Assembly: GCF_016862075.1 (NCBI RefSeq)
Contig: NZ_BOMG01000064.1
Coordinates: 124,001 to 188,000 of the forward strand
DNA length: 64,000 bases
Direction of reading: 5' to 3'
DNA from: Actinoplanes couchii
GTDB lineage: Bacteria; Actinomycetota; Actinomycetes; Mycobacteriales; Micromonosporaceae
Below, piece by piece: positions 33,057-42,168 of the stretch. Each line of letters begins with the position of its first letter. Position 1 is the first letter of the stretch. Under the pieces are notes generated by a model. It was not told where the DNA came from and did not search any database. It saw nothing but the letters and a program-made list of their open reading frames with translations. Position numbers and translations under genes: made by a program.

Positions 33057-33719
33057 CTAGAACCTCGCGGTCCCCGCCCCGGCGAACTCCCTGACCTCGG
33101 GCCGGGCAGCCGGGACACCGGGCCCCAAGGCCCAGGCCAGCGCGGTCTGCGACCGGCCCCACTCGACCAGGCGGGCGCCGTGCCGGGCCAGCAGCAACGT
33201 CAGGGTGGCGGTGACCGTCGCGCCGAGCAGGTAGCCGGTCAGCACGTCGTGCGGGTAGTGCACGCCGACGAAGACCCGGGAGAACGCCGCCACCGTCGCG
33301 ATCGGCAGGGCGATCAGGCCCCAGCGCCACGACACCAGGAACGCGGCGATGAACAGCGCACCCGCGATCGTCGAGTGGTTGCTGGGGAACGACCAGTCGC
33401 CCACGGGCGGGCACTCGGCGGCCACGATCGGCAGGCCGACCGCCCGGCACGGACGCTCCTCGGTCAGGAACGTCTTGCTGACCTCACTGGTCAGGTACGC
33501 CAACACGCCGGCCGCCGGCGCCAGCACACTCAGCGCCATCGTGGTGGCGCTCGCGTGCCGGGCCCGCCACCACAGCCACACCACGATCCCCAGCAGAATG
33601 ATGATCGAGAACTCGGTGAAGTGCTCCATGAACCACTGGACACTCTCCGGCGATCGATCGGCCATGCCGACGACGACGCGATAGAGATCGGTGGAGAACT
33701 CCGGCGGTTGCAGACCCAT
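33057..33719 (-). CDS. PAP2-family membrane phosphatase
   Basis: The 220-residue protein with five or six membrane segments carries the three phosphatase motifs: K-x6-RP as KTFLTEERP, PSNH (in SFPSNHS, a variant of PSGH) and SR-x5-H-x3-D as SRVFVGVHYPHD. It should dephosphorylate a lipid phosphate such as undecaprenyl pyrophosphate at the outer face of the membrane. ATG 33719 is the natural start; the longer frame adds a charged tail without homology. It is divergent from a SigE-family sigma gene. Confidence 0.9.
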   Translation of the reverse strand: MGLQPPEFSTDLYRVVVGMADRSPESVQWFMEHFTEFSIIILLGIVVWLWWRARHASATTMALSVLAPAAGVLAYLTSEVSKTFLTEERPCRAVGLPIVAAECPPVGDWSFPSNHSTIAGALFIAAFLVSWRWGLIALPIATVAAFSRVFVGVHYPHDVLTGYLLGATVTATLTLLLARHGARLVEWGRSQTALAWALGPGVPAARPEVREFAGAGTARF

Positions 33720-33904
33720 ATGCGCGGATCTTAGTGATTGTTTACCTGAAAGACACCTGTGGGGTCCGTGGTGTTCAGATCGCGGCACCGTCCGGGCCAC
33801 GTGGCCGCGATCACCCCGGCCGGCAACCGGAATCCGGGACAGTCGACTCAACCCCGGACGCGGTTCGAGGCGTTTCTCCGGCATGAAGTTGAGGGAGACG
33901 GTCG

Positions 33905-34432
33905 ATGAGACCTGACGACGACGGTTTTCCGGAATTCGTACGACAGCAGTGGGGCCCGCTGCTCCGGTCCGCCTACCTGCTGACCGGCGACCGCAGCCAC
34001 GCCGAGGACCTGGTGCAGGCGGCGCTGGAGAAGACCCACCGCAAGTGGCGCAAGGTCGCCGCGATGGACGCGCCCACCGCCTACGTCTACCGCGTGATGG
34101 TCAACACCGCGACCTCGTGGCGGCGCCGGCGCAGCTGGGGCGAGATCCCGCAGCTGCCGGCCGACACCGCGCGGGCCGACGACCCGTACGAGCAGATCGA
34201 ACACCGCCAGCAGCTGTACGCGGCCCTGCGCAAGCTGCCACCGAAGATGCGGGCCGTGCTGGTTCTGCGCTACTTCCAGGACATGAGCGAGGCGGACACC
34301 GCCGACATCATGGGCTGTTCCGTCGGGTCGGTGAAGAGTCAGGCGTCCCGCGGCCTGCAACGCCTGCGTGACCACCTGGACACCACCGACCTCCGTTTCA
34401 CCGCTGACAACCTGCTGGGGAGCCGACCGTGA
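33905..34432 (+). CDS. SigE-family ECF sigma factor
   Basis: The 175-residue sigma factor has region 2 (FVRQQWGPLLRSAYLLTGDRSHAEDLVQAALEKTHRKW) and region 4 (LPPKMRAVLVLRYFQDMSEADTADIMGCSVGSVKSQASRGL), the hallmark of the actinobacterial SigE-type group. GAGGGAGA lies before ATG 33905. Its stop overlaps the GTG of the following membrane-protein gene, which is the position of an anti-sigma or partner gene. Confidence 0.92.
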   Translation: MRPDDDGFPEFVRQQWGPLLRSAYLLTGDRSHAEDLVQAALEKTHRKWRKVAAMDAPTAYVYRVMVNTATSWRRRRSWGEIPQLPADTARADDPYEQIEHRQQLYAALRKLPPKMRAVLVLRYFQDMSEADTADIMGCSVGSVKSQASRGLQRLRDHLDTTDLRFTADNLLGSRP

Positions 34433-35190
34433 CCATCGAGACCGAACTGCGTGACGAGATGAACGACCGGGCGGCCGCGATCACCCTGCCCGACGACCCC
34501 TGGCTGGGATTCCACCACCGGGAGGTCCGCCACCGCCGGCACCGCCGGGCCCGGATCGGCGTCGCCGCGGCCGCCCTCGCCGGGATCGTCGGGGTGCAGT
34601 CGGGACTGCTGCCGGTGCCGGGCTGGGCACCGACGGTCGCCGTCGCCTCGGCCGACGACGCGCTGATCAACAGCCCGGTCCGGGGCTCCCTCGCGGCCGA
34701 CACCGCGTGGCAGGAGGGGCTGCGGGCGGTGCCCGAGGACAAGCAGGATCCGACCGAACTGTGGCGGGTCGTCGACCGGGACACCGTCCGGGTCCTGTAC
34801 GCCGGGGACGTCGGCGACCGGCGGGTGGCGCTGGCCTACGTGTCGTACCGGTTCGGCCTGCTCACCGACCCGCAGATCGTCTGGTTCGACGGACCGCGCG
34901 GCGCCACGCCCCAGCAGATGAGCGAACGCGGCAACCTCGACGCCGCGCGGCAGGGCGCGTCGCTGATCGACACCTCCGCGGACGGGCCCGGCATCGCGGT
35001 CGTGGTCGGCCCGCAGGGTTCCACCGCCACGATCGGCACCGGCACGCCGGTGACAGGTGTCCCCGGCAGCGGTCTGGCCGAGGCCGTTCTTGCGCCGCAG
35101 GCCGCCGAGCCGACGATCACCGGCACCCTGACCAGCGACGGCCGGACCGTGACCGTGCCGGGCACAACCGGCTGGACCACCACCGAGTAA
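34429..35190 (+). CDS. Single-pass membrane protein, possible partner of the SigE-type factor
   Basis: The 253-residue protein has a cytosolic N-terminus of about 40 residues (TIETELRDEMNDRAAAITLPDDPW, then a His/Arg-rich stretch), one membrane segment (IGVAAAALAGIVGVQSGLL) and an extracellular domain of about 190 residues without a recognised fold. It overlaps the sigma gene (GTGA). This is the layout of anti-sigma or sigma-linked sensor proteins, but no ZAS or other anti-sigma motif is visible, so the role is inferred only from topology and coupling. Confidence 0.65.
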   Translation: MTIETELRDEMNDRAAAITLPDDPWLGFHHREVRHRRHRRARIGVAAAALAGIVGVQSGLLPVPGWAPTVAVASADDALINSPVRGSLAADTAWQEGLRAVPEDKQDPTELWRVVDRDTVRVLYAGDVGDRRVALAYVSYRFGLLTDPQIVWFDGPRGATPQQMSERGNLDAARQGASLIDTSADGPGIAVVVGPQGSTATIGTGTPVTGVPGSGLAEAVLAPQAAEPTITGTLTSDGRTVTVPGTTGWTTTE

Positions 35191-35202
35191 CGGATCCGGG
35201 CA

Positions 35203-35865
35203 TCAGTCGAGAAGCAGGCCCGCCTTGTGGACGAGCAGGGCGGCCTGCACCCGGTTGTCGCAGCCGAGTTTCAGGAACGCCCGGCTGAGGTGGGTCTTCA
35301 CAGTCGCCTCGCTGATCCGCAGCCGCTCGCTGATCGCCGGGTTCGACAGGCCCTGGGCGAGCAGCACCATCACCTCCCGTTCCCGGTCGCTGAGAGCGGC
35401 CAGCCGCTCGGCGGCCGGGTCGACCGCCGGGGCGGCGGGCGCGGGCAGCCGGTCGAGGACCTGCCGGGTGACCGCCGGGGTCAGGAACGCCTCGCCGGCC
35501 GCCACCGCCCGGACCGCCGGCGCCAGCTCGTCCACCGCCGAGTCCTTGAGCAGGAATCCGGCGGCCCCGGCGGCGAGGGTCTCGGACACGTAGGCCGCCT
35601 CCCCGAACGTGGTCAGGATGATCACCGCGACGCCGGGGGCGGTCCGCCGGATCTCCCGCAGGGCGGCCGGGCCGTCCATCACCGGCATCCGGATGTCGAG
35701 CAGCACCACGTCCGGCCGGTGCGCCAGGGTCAGAGCGACGGCCTCCCGTCCGTCGGCGGCCTCGGCGACCACCTCGATGTCCGGCAGCGGGGCGAGGACC
35801 AGCCCGATCCCGGTACGCACGAGCCGGTCGTCGTCGGCGATCAGCACCCGGATCGTCGCGCTCAT
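35203..35865 (-). CDS. NarL/LuxR-type response regulator
   Basis: The 220-residue regulator has a receiver domain with the acidic pocket ADDD, the phosphoacceptor Asp in VVLLDIRMPVMDG, the Thr in ILTTFGE and the Lys in LLKDSA. The C-terminal helix-turn-helix is LSDREREVMVLLAQGLSNPAISERLRISEATVKTHLSRAF. It lies 9 bases downstream of its cognate histidine kinase and is the last gene of the RDD-kinase-regulator operon. Confidence 0.93.
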   Translation of the reverse strand: MSATIRVLIADDDRLVRTGIGLVLAPLPDIEVVAEAADGREAVALTLAHRPDVVLLDIRMPVMDGPAALREIRRTAPGVAVIILTTFGEAAYVSETLAAGAAGFLLKDSAVDELAPAVRAVAAGEAFLTPAVTRQVLDRLPAPAAPAVDPAAERLAALSDREREVMVLLAQGLSNPAISERLRISEATVKTHLSRAFLKLGCDNRVQAALLVHKAGLLLD

Positions 35866-35874
35866 GGCAGCACC

Positions 35875-37410
35875 TCACGGGCCGGGCTGGTAGAAGGACT
35901 CCTTGGCGGCGAGCACACCATCCGCGAAGCAGAACCGGTAGGACAGGTCACCCGCATGATCATCGCCCAGCCGGGCCACGAACGACGACTCGTAGGCCAC
36001 GCAGGCCGCGCCGTCGACCGTGCTCGCGGTGCCGTTCCCCGGATCGGGCAGGGTGGCGCGGACCGACTCCTCCGGCTGCCCGACCGTCGCCGCGTCGTAG
36101 GTCTGCTCGTCGACGGTCAGCATCGTCTCGGCGAGGATCAGGCTGCCCGAGCACAACCCGACCATCGCGGTCACGCCGACACCCACGGCCACCAGCCAGA
36201 TCCGGGAGCGCCGCGCCGTCCGGTCCATGTGCACGCTGAAGTCGCCGGCCGGCGCGGTCACCGGCACCACCTCAGCGACCTCCGAGCGGTAGGGCAGCGT
36301 CGCCGCGATCCGGAACCGGCCGTCCGGCATCCGGCCGTGATAGAGCACCCCACCGGCGAGCCGGACACGTTCGGCAAGACCGATCAGACCCTGGCCTGAC
36401 GTACGCCCGGAGTACGGCACCCCCGGCGTGTTGACCACCTCGGCGATCACCGCGTCCGGCTCGTACCGCAGAATCACCTGGACCGCACCCCCGTGAGCGT
36501 GCCGCAGCGCGTTGGTGACACCTTCCTGGACGACCCGGTAGGCGGCGTGTTCGATCATCGGCGCCAGCGGCCGCTCCTCCCCCTCGCGCCGCAGTGTGAC
36601 GTCGGCGTCCGCGGACCGTGCCCGGTCCAGCAGGTCGTCGAGGCGGCTGAGTGGCTGGGCGGCGCCCGGTTCGTCGCCGTCCTCCTGGCGCAGGATGCCG
36701 AGGATCTGCCGCAACTCGCTCATCGCGGCGGCCGACGTGGTCCGCAACAGTCCGACCGCCTCCGCGCGCTGTTTCTCGTCGGCCGTCGACAGGATTCCGG
36801 TGTAGAGCGAGATCAACGTGAGCTGGTGCCCGAGCGAATCGTGCAGGTCACGGGCGATCCGGGTGCGTTCCCGTTCGCGGGCCTGCCGGGCCACCGCCGC
36901 CTGCTGGCCGTAAAGCTGCAGGTTCCGGGTGTGCATCGCGTTCACCAGCGACCGGCGGCGGGCCACCGCCCGGGCGACGACGGCGGGCAGCACGGCGAAC
37001 ATCAGGTACAGGGCGCCCAGCAGGATCATCGAGCCCCCGTCGAAGTCCCCTTCGAACAGCAGCGCCCCGGCCACCGCCAGCAGCCCGATCACGAACGCCG
37101 CCACGGTGCGCCCGAGATGCGTCATCCGGTAGCCGGCCGCGACGCCCATCACCACCATGACCGCGATGCTCTGGCCCCCGGCCACGACACTCGCGCAGGC
37201 ACCGGCCGCGAACGCTCCCGCCGGATAGACCAGCCGCAGCGGGACCAGGGCGGTGGTGATCACGGTGACGATCACCACGAGCACGGTGGCCACGGTGTCG
37301 GCGTCCAGGGCCGAGACCGCGACGATCGCGGCGACCAGCAGGGCCAGGCCGATCTCGTACGTCAGCCGGGCCGGGCCGGCACCGCGGGCCGCCGCCCACC
37401 ATGTGATCAT
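35875..37410 (-). CDS. Sensor histidine kinase with an unusual C-terminal membrane segment and external domain
   Basis: 511 residues. The N-terminal half has about five membrane segments (residues about 18-150). The HisKA_3 dimerisation helix carries the phosphoacceptor in ARDLHDSLGH (about 190). The ATP-binding domain has EGVTNALRHA and GQGLIGLAERV. After the kinase domain there is a further membrane segment (IWLVAVGVGVTAMVGLCSG, about 400-420) and an external domain of about 90 residues (TVGQPEESVRATLPDPG, CVAYESSF, YRFCFADGVLAAKESF) with two or three Cys. ATG 37410 is chosen; the upstream frame is antisense of the RDD gene. It is in an operon with the NarL regulator. An external C-terminal sensor on this kinase class is uncommon. 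Confidence 0.85.
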   Translation of the reverse strand: MITWWAAARGAGPARLTYEIGLALLVAAIVAVSALDADTVATVLVVIVTVITTALVPLRLVYPAGAFAAGACASVVAGGQSIAVMVVMGVAAGYRMTHLGRTVAAFVIGLLAVAGALLFEGDFDGGSMILLGALYLMFAVLPAVVARAVARRRSLVNAMHTRNLQLYGQQAAVARQARERERTRIARDLHDSLGHQLTLISLYTGILSTADEKQRAEAVGLLRTTSAAAMSELRQILGILRQEDGDEPGAAQPLSRLDDLLDRARSADADVTLRREGEERPLAPMIEHAAYRVVQEGVTNALRHAHGGAVQVILRYEPDAVIAEVVNTPGVPYSGRTSGQGLIGLAERVRLAGGVLYHGRMPDGRFRIAATLPYRSEVAEVVPVTAPAGDFSVHMDRTARRSRIWLVAVGVGVTAMVGLCSGSLILAETMLTVDEQTYDAATVGQPEESVRATLPDPGNGTASTVDGAACVAYESSFVARLGDDHAGDLSYRFCFADGVLAAKESFYQPGP

Positions 37411-37447
37411 CCGACAAGACTTCCAGGTCCGTGTCCGCCGCGGTGTC

Positions 37448-37873
37448 TCAGGCCGGCGCCGGTGCCGGGGCAGCGGCAGGAGCAGGGACCTCGGAGACCA
37501 CGACGGTCCGGCACACCAGGTCGGCGATCGTCTGCTTGCGGGCGGTGAACAGCGGCAGCAGATAGCCCAGGTTGAAGATCGCGCCGTCGAGCAGGTGCGC
37601 CCAGTCACGGCCGGCGGCGCGCAGCACTCCGACCGGCCGCCCGCTGTCCGCGCCGACCAGGTGCACGCCGAGGACCATCCGGCCCCAGCTCTGCCCGGTG
37701 CGCCCGGCCAGGAACCAGCGGTTGTAGACGAACACGACGGCCCCCAGCAGGATGAGGACGACGCCGACCAGCCCCGGCCGCTCGGTGGCCGCGCCGACCA
37801 CGAGAGCCGGTGCGAGCACCAGTCCGTCGATGGTGTTGGCACCCACACGAACGAACCAACCCGCGTACTTCAT
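37448..37873 (-). CDS. RDD-family membrane protein
   Basis: The 141-residue protein has three membrane segments (about 10-35, 40-60, 100-120). R and D of the RDD motif appear as VRVGANTIDGLVLAP, and the family end motif as ARKQTIADLVCRTVVV, followed by an Ala/Pro tail. RDD proteins are sodium/proton-linked or accessory membrane proteins. It is the first gene of the operon with the histidine kinase (37 bases away) and may be a sensor accessory. Confidence 0.85.
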   Translation of the reverse strand: MKYAGWFVRVGANTIDGLVLAPALVVGAATERPGLVGVVLILLGAVVFVYNRWFLAGRTGQSWGRMVLGVHLVGADSGRPVGVLRAAGRDWAHLLDGAIFNLGYLLPLFTARKQTIADLVCRTVVVSEVPAPAAAPAPAPA

Positions 37874-38047
37874 CGATGTCCCCTTCGCTTCCGGCCGCCT
37901 CCGGCCGACTGCGTCAAGGTTCGCAACACGGGCCTGCCCGCCGCGTCGGTAGCAGGACTGATTCCCGCAGCCGCCGGTGTCATCCGATCGGTTGACACCG
38001 GCGGGCCCGGCTCTTACCGGGGTCTTACCGGGGTTCGCAGACGCACC

Positions 38048-38078
38048 GCGGGGCCCGGCGCGTCGCGCCGGGCCCCGC
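38048..38078 (-). terminator. Strong terminator hairpin
   Basis: GCGGGGCCCGGCGC (38048-38061) pairs perfectly with GCGCCGGGCCCCGC (38065-38078), loop GTC. It follows the stop of the 102-residue membrane protein gene by about 20 bases. Confidence 0.8.
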
Positions 38079-38096
38079 AGGGTCGAGAACCGCAGG

Positions 38097-38405
38097 TCAG
38101 CGGAGGCGGCGCAGCCAGGCCGCGGGCCCGGACGGGATCACCTGCCGGGCCGCGGCCGCGCGCCGCCGCTGCACGACGACAAGCGTGGCACCCAGGAGCG
38201 CCGCGGCGATCACCGCCGGCGGCACGGTCCGGCGCACGGCGGGGCGACGGCTCACGTCCGCCACACGGTCCCGCGTTCCGCTGAGCGCCTGCCTGACGCG
38301 TCTGCGGGGCGCCGGGGCGGTGTCGTCGACTTCGACGTCGAAGGGGGTCTGCTCGGTGTCGTCGGCCAGGTGCTCGCGGCCTACCGGATCACTGGTGTAG
38401 GTCAT
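38097..38405 (-). CDS. Small membrane-anchored protein
   Basis: The 102-residue protein is acidic at the N-terminus (DDTEQTPFDVEVDD), has a basic middle (RRRVRQALSGTRDRVADVSRRP), a single membrane segment (PPAVIAAALLGATLVVV) and a strongly basic C-terminus. It is probably an inner-membrane protein with both charged tails in the cytosol or positive-inside orientation. It follows the 54-residue gene at 38647 and ends at a strong terminator. No family recognised. Confidence 0.6.
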   Translation of the reverse strand: MTYTSDPVGREHLADDTEQTPFDVEVDDTAPAPRRRVRQALSGTRDRVADVSRRPAVRRTVPPAVIAAALLGATLVVVQRRRAAAARQVIPSGPAAWLRRLR

Positions 38406-38482
38406 GCGTACCGCCCTCGGTTCACTGGTCTTCAGGTCTGCTGTGGCTGGTGTGCCCGGCGCTGAGCAGGTGAAACCGACGG

Positions 38483-38647
38483 TCAGATTCCCGTCAGTCC
38501 GGTCACGCCGCCGTCGGAGCGGTGCGGCGCGGTCACGAACGGTTCCCGGAGCCGCTGCATGGCCTCGTGGCTGCGATCGGCCACCGCCGGGACGTCCGAA
38601 GAGGAGACGGACGGAACCGACCGAAACAAAACCGTGATTTCCGACAT
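38483..38647 (-). CDS. Small hypothetical protein (54 residues)
   Basis: An ATG at 38647 preceded by AAAGGAA at 5-base spacing opens a 54-codon frame, MSEITVLFRSVPSV ending in GLTGI, stop 38483. The frame is hydrophilic with no membrane segment. The excellent ribosome site and the position between the flavodoxin gene and the small membrane protein, all in one direction, make it a plausible gene. No family recognised. Confidence 0.5.
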   Translation of the reverse strand: MSEITVLFRSVPSVSSSDVPAVADRSHEAMQRLREPFVTAPHRSDGGVTGLTGI

Positions 38648-38698
38648 TGGTTTCCTTTGGGTTGAAGAGGTCCTGGCTCTACCCGATCAGGAGCGGAC

Positions 38699-39307
38699 TC
38701 AACCGCCGCTGTACGGGTTCTCCGCCAGCAGCCGCGCCAGGTGAGCGGCGTTGGCCGCCAGAGCAGTGGTCGCCTTCCCGGTGGTGTCCGGTTTCGGTCC
38801 GGCGTCCTGGTAGTCGAGCGACCCCATCGCCTCACCGACCCAGTAGGTGCCACCGGCCGCCGGAATGCTGAACCCCACGTCGTTGAGCGCCTGCAGCACT
38901 TCAGCGGTGACGTGATGCGCGCCGTCCTCGTTCCCGACCACGGCGACCGTGGCGACCTTGCCGTACATGCTGGGCCGCCCTTGATCGTCGGTTTCGGACA
39001 GCTCGGCGTCGAGGCGTTCCAGGACCAGCTTGCAGACGCTGGACGGCTGGCCCATCCAGATCGGGGTGGCGATCACCAGGATCTGCGCGGCGAGCACCTT
39101 CTCCCGGATCCGTGGCCACGCGTCACCGTCCCCCTCGTCGGTGGACACCCCGAACCGCACGTCGTGATCGACCACCCGCACGACCTCACCGTCCACGTCG
39201 TGATCGGCCAGGGCGGCGAGAACCTCCCGCCCGAGCAGCTCGGCACTCGACGGTGCCGGCGATTTCTTCAGCGAACAGCCGAGGACCAGGGCTTTCAACG
39301 TCGTCAT
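38699..39307 (-). CDS. Flavodoxin-fold FMN reductase-like protein
   Basis: The 202-residue protein has the NADPH-dependent FMN reductase/flavodoxin fold: KALVLGCSLKKSPAPSSAELL is the FMN phosphate loop, VIATPIWMGQPSSVCKLVLERLDAE the flavin edge, and VVGNEDGAHHVTAEVL the third. It probably reduces flavin or quinone in the cytosol. It overlaps the end of the truncated MFS gene by ATGA, so both were once in one operon. Confidence 0.85.
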   Translation of the reverse strand: MTTLKALVLGCSLKKSPAPSSAELLGREVLAALADHDVDGEVVRVVDHDVRFGVSTDEGDGDAWPRIREKVLAAQILVIATPIWMGQPSSVCKLVLERLDAELSETDDQGRPSMYGKVATVAVVGNEDGAHHVTAEVLQALNDVGFSIPAAGGTYWVGEAMGSLDYQDAGPKPDTTGKATTALAANAAHLARLLAENPYSGG

Positions 39308-40338
39308 GGTTCGTCCGGATGCCCCGGATCAGCCACCGGAAACACCGCCGACGGCATTTCCCCGGTGGTACGCAGCGGCGACAGCAGGGCCGGAACGAAC
39401 GCGGCGGTCATCCCGGCCGCGCCGATCCACAGCACCGCGGGGGCGCCCAGCAGCCCGCCGAGCGCTCCGCCGAGCAGGCCCGCGAGCGGCATGCTGCCCC
39501 ACTGGACGAAACGGACGGTGGCGTTCATCCGCCCGAGCAGCCGGTCCGGGGTGGCGGTCTGCTGCAGCCCGCCCTGGGCGATCAGCCGGATCACCCCGCC
39601 CAGCGAGACCAGCATCAACCCGGCCACCGCGAGCCACAGCGACCAGCCGGGCCGGGCCATCGGCATCAGCGCGGCGGCCGGGGCGGTGCACAGCGGCGCC
39701 AGCCAGACGATCGGGCCCGGGCCGATCCGGGCGATCACCCGCCGGGCGGTCAGCGCGCCGATCAGGTCACCGGCGGCCATCACCGACAGCGCCAGCCCGA
39801 TGCCGGACGTCCCCAGGCCGGCATGCCGGGACAGGAAGATCAACAACATCGTCTGGTACGTCACCAGGAACAGGCTGAACATGCCGTCCGTGATCAGGAT
39901 CGGCCGCAGCAGCGGGTGCCCGGCGACGAACCGCAGCCCCTCCCCCACCTCCCGCAGCAGGCGCCGCTCACCGGCGGTCTCCGCGACCGGCTCGGGTTTG
40001 CGGATGCGCCAGACGCCGAGCGCGGAGAGCAGCATGCCCACCGAGCTCGCGACCAGCGTCACCGGCGCGCCCAGCCACCCGGCCAGTGGCCCGGCCAGTC
40101 CGGGCCCGCCGACGCTGACCGCCGACCGTACCGCCGCGATCTTCGCATTGCCCTCGACCAGATGATCACGGCCGACCAGGACCGGCAGATAGCTCGTGTA
40201 GCCCACGTCGAACAGCACGGTCGCCAGCCCATGGGCCAGGGCCACCCCGAAGAGCAGCCAAATTGTCAGTACGTCCATCGCCCAGGCGACCGGGACCAGC
40301 AGCAGGAGCACCGCGCGCAGCAAATCCGCGGCGATCAT
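39304..40338 (-). pseudogene. MFS exporter lacking its first two membrane segments
   Basis: The open frame gives 344 residues with about ten membrane segments of the MFS_3 (enterobactin-exporter-like) type. In-frame sequence upstream of the only start (ATG 40338) reads SGPAGAWIDRWRKRPVM, which is the loop between segments 2 and 3 of a normal 400-residue exporter. Directly before that stands the stop of the lipoprotein gene at 40411, in the same frame. About 60 N-terminal residues, including segments 1 and 2, are thus missing, probably by a deletion. The rest is intact and overlaps the flavodoxin gene (ATGA). A functional product is doubtful. Confidence 0.65.
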
Positions 40339-40410
40339 GACCGGGCGTTTGCGCCACCTGTCGATCCACGCGCCGGCCGGCCCGGAAAGGACCGGCCGGC
40401 GGATTCGGGG

Positions 40411-40950
40411 TCAGTTGCCGGAGAAGGCTTCCACCCGGCACGCCATGTCGATCTCGTCCGCGTCGGGCGGCACGATCACGTTCGAGGACTCGTAGTTCCA
40501 GCCGCCCTCGGTCTCGACGATCGGCATGCCCTTGTCCTGCTGGCATTTCACGTACTCGTGGTGCTGCCGCTGGTATTCCGGGTTGAGGTCCGGGTCCATC
40601 TCACGCGGCAGGAAGGCCGGCTTCTTCGAGGCGCAGGCGGCGAACATCTCCGGTGTCGCCTGGGATTTGTCCACCACACCGTTGATCTTGGATTTCGGTG
40701 AGTCCGACACGTTCGCGCCCTGGTCCTTCATGCATTGCCAGTAGGCCAGGGCCCATTCCTCCAGTTCCTTCTGGGTGGTGTCCAGCCGGGCACGGGGCCC
40801 CTCGGAGGAGCCGGGGGCCGCGGCCGCCGCGGACGGTGGCTGGGAGATCGACGCCACCGGGGGCGCCTGGTCGGCGCCGGTGCTGCCGGTCGTACCGCAC
40901 CCCGCGAGTGCGGTGAGCAGCGCGGTGACGACGAGGGTCCTGCGTACCAT
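40411..40950 (-). CDS. Lipoprotein of the ABC exporter operon
   Basis: The 179-residue protein has a lipoprotein signal (MVRRTLVVTALLTALAGC). A Pro/Ala-rich linker precedes a domain with four Cys (YWQCMKDQGANV, FAACASKKPAF, YVKCQQDKGMP, DMACRVEAF), which suggests two disulfides in an external domain. Such proteins often accompany MacB-type exporters in actinobacteria. It lies 27 bases downstream of the permease. The exact role is not known. Confidence 0.8.
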   Translation of the reverse strand: MVRRTLVVTALLTALAGCGTTGSTGADQAPPVASISQPPSAAAAAPGSSEGPRARLDTTQKELEEWALAYWQCMKDQGANVSDSPKSKINGVVDKSQATPEMFAACASKKPAFLPREMDPDLNPEYQRQHHEYVKCQQDKGMPIVETEGGWNYESSNVIVPPDADEIDMACRVEAFSGN

Positions 40951-40977
40951 CGGTGATGGTCCTTTCTTCGGGGGTTT

Positions 40978-42168
40978 TCAGGCGGCCAGGGCCGCGGTCG
41001 GGGAGAGGGCGGCGGCACGCATCGCGGGATATCCGCCGACGAGCACGCCGATGGCCACGGCGCCGCCGAGGCCGGCCAGGATCGCGGCGGGCGGCAGGAC
41101 CACCGGCCAGCCCTGGTAAGTGGCGTATCCCGCGGTGGCGGCGGCGCCACCCGCGGTTCCGGCGAGGCCGCCGAGCAGGCAGAGCGCGACGGACTCGGTG
41201 AGGAACTGGGTGCGGATCTGGCCGCGGTGTGCGCCCAGCGCCCGGCGCAGGCCGATCTCCGCGCGGCGTTCCAGCACCGAGATGACCATCGTGTTGGCGA
41301 CGCCGACCCCGCCGACCAGCAGCGCCACGGCGGCCAGGCCGAGGAACAGCGCCGAGAAGGCCGAGGCGGTGGCCCGCTTGGCGGCGAGCACGTCGGAGGG
41401 CCGGGTGACCCGGACGGTGGACGGGTCGGCGGGGTTGACGGTGGCCGGCAGGACGGCGCGGACCTGTTCGACGGCGTCCTCGTGGGCGCGGACGTAGACG
41501 ACCGTGGGGTGCCCGTCGAAATCCAGATGGGTGACCGTCGACTCCCAGCCGACGAGCGCCGACACGTCGAGTTCGGGCGCCAGGGCGACCGGGTCGATGA
41601 TGCCGCCGACGGTGAACCACCGGTCGCCGGCCAGCACCTGCGGGGCGGGGGCACCGGGGGTCAGGTCGGGGATGCCGAGCCGGGTGGCGGTGACCGATCC
41701 GAGCACGATGACGGGCAGCCCGGCGGTGGTGGCGTCGAGGAGCCGGCCGCTGCGCACCTGCCCGCGTACCAGGTCGAGCAGCGCCGGTGTGCTCGCGAGC
41801 ACGGCCAGACCGGCGCCGTCACCGTCACCGGTCTTGTCGGAGCGGCGCAGCGGGACGTGGGTGTTGGCGACCGCGGCGACCTGTTCGACCGGGCCGATCC
41901 GGGCGACCATCGCCGGGGCCTGCGAGGGCAGCACCGCGGAGTCACCGGAGCCGTCCGGTGCGCCGGAGGCCTGCAGCACGCCGGTGCCGAGCGCGGACAG
42001 CCTGCTCATCAGGTCTGCCTGGCTGGACGCGGGAATGCCGGTGACGACGACCATGGTGGCGATGCCGAGCGAGATTCCCAGCGCCGACAGGGCGGCGCGC
42101 GTCTTGCGGGTACGCAGTCCGATGAGTCCTACGGAGAGCACGTCGAACACGCTGAGCCGGATGTTCAT
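40978..42168 (-). CDS. MacB/FtsX-type ABC transporter permease
   Basis: The 396-residue protein has a membrane segment near 30-50 (ALGISLGIATMVVVTGI), a large external domain (about 55-265) and three C-terminal segments (about 270-385; FSALFLGLAAVALLVGGVGVANTMVISVLERRAEIGLRRALGAHR is the FtsX coupling signature). It exports its substrate from the periplasmic side by mechanotransmission rather than through a pore. The start overlaps the ATPase stop by ATGA. Confidence 0.92.
   Translation of the reverse strand: MNIRLSVFDVLSVGLIGLRTRKTRAALSALGISLGIATMVVVTGIPASSQADLMSRLSALGTGVLQASGAPDGSGDSAVLPSQAPAMVARIGPVEQVAAVANTHVPLRRSDKTGDGDGAGLAVLASTPALLDLVRGQVRSGRLLDATTAGLPVIVLGSVTATRLGIPDLTPGAPAPQVLAGDRWFTVGGIIDPVALAPELDVSALVGWESTVTHLDFDGHPTVVYVRAHEDAVEQVRAVLPATVNPADPSTVRVTRPSDVLAAKRATASAFSALFLGLAAVALLVGGVGVANTMVISVLERRAEIGLRRALGAHRGQIRTQFLTESVALCLLGGLAGTAGGAAATAGYATYQGWPVVLPPAAILAGLGGAVAIGVLVGGYPAMRAAALSPTAALAA

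Noticed and set aside
38020..38040. A doubled TCTTACCGGGG motif as an operator
   Set aside because: Only two short copies, direct rather than inverted, with no promoter context; could be chance in GC-rich sequence.
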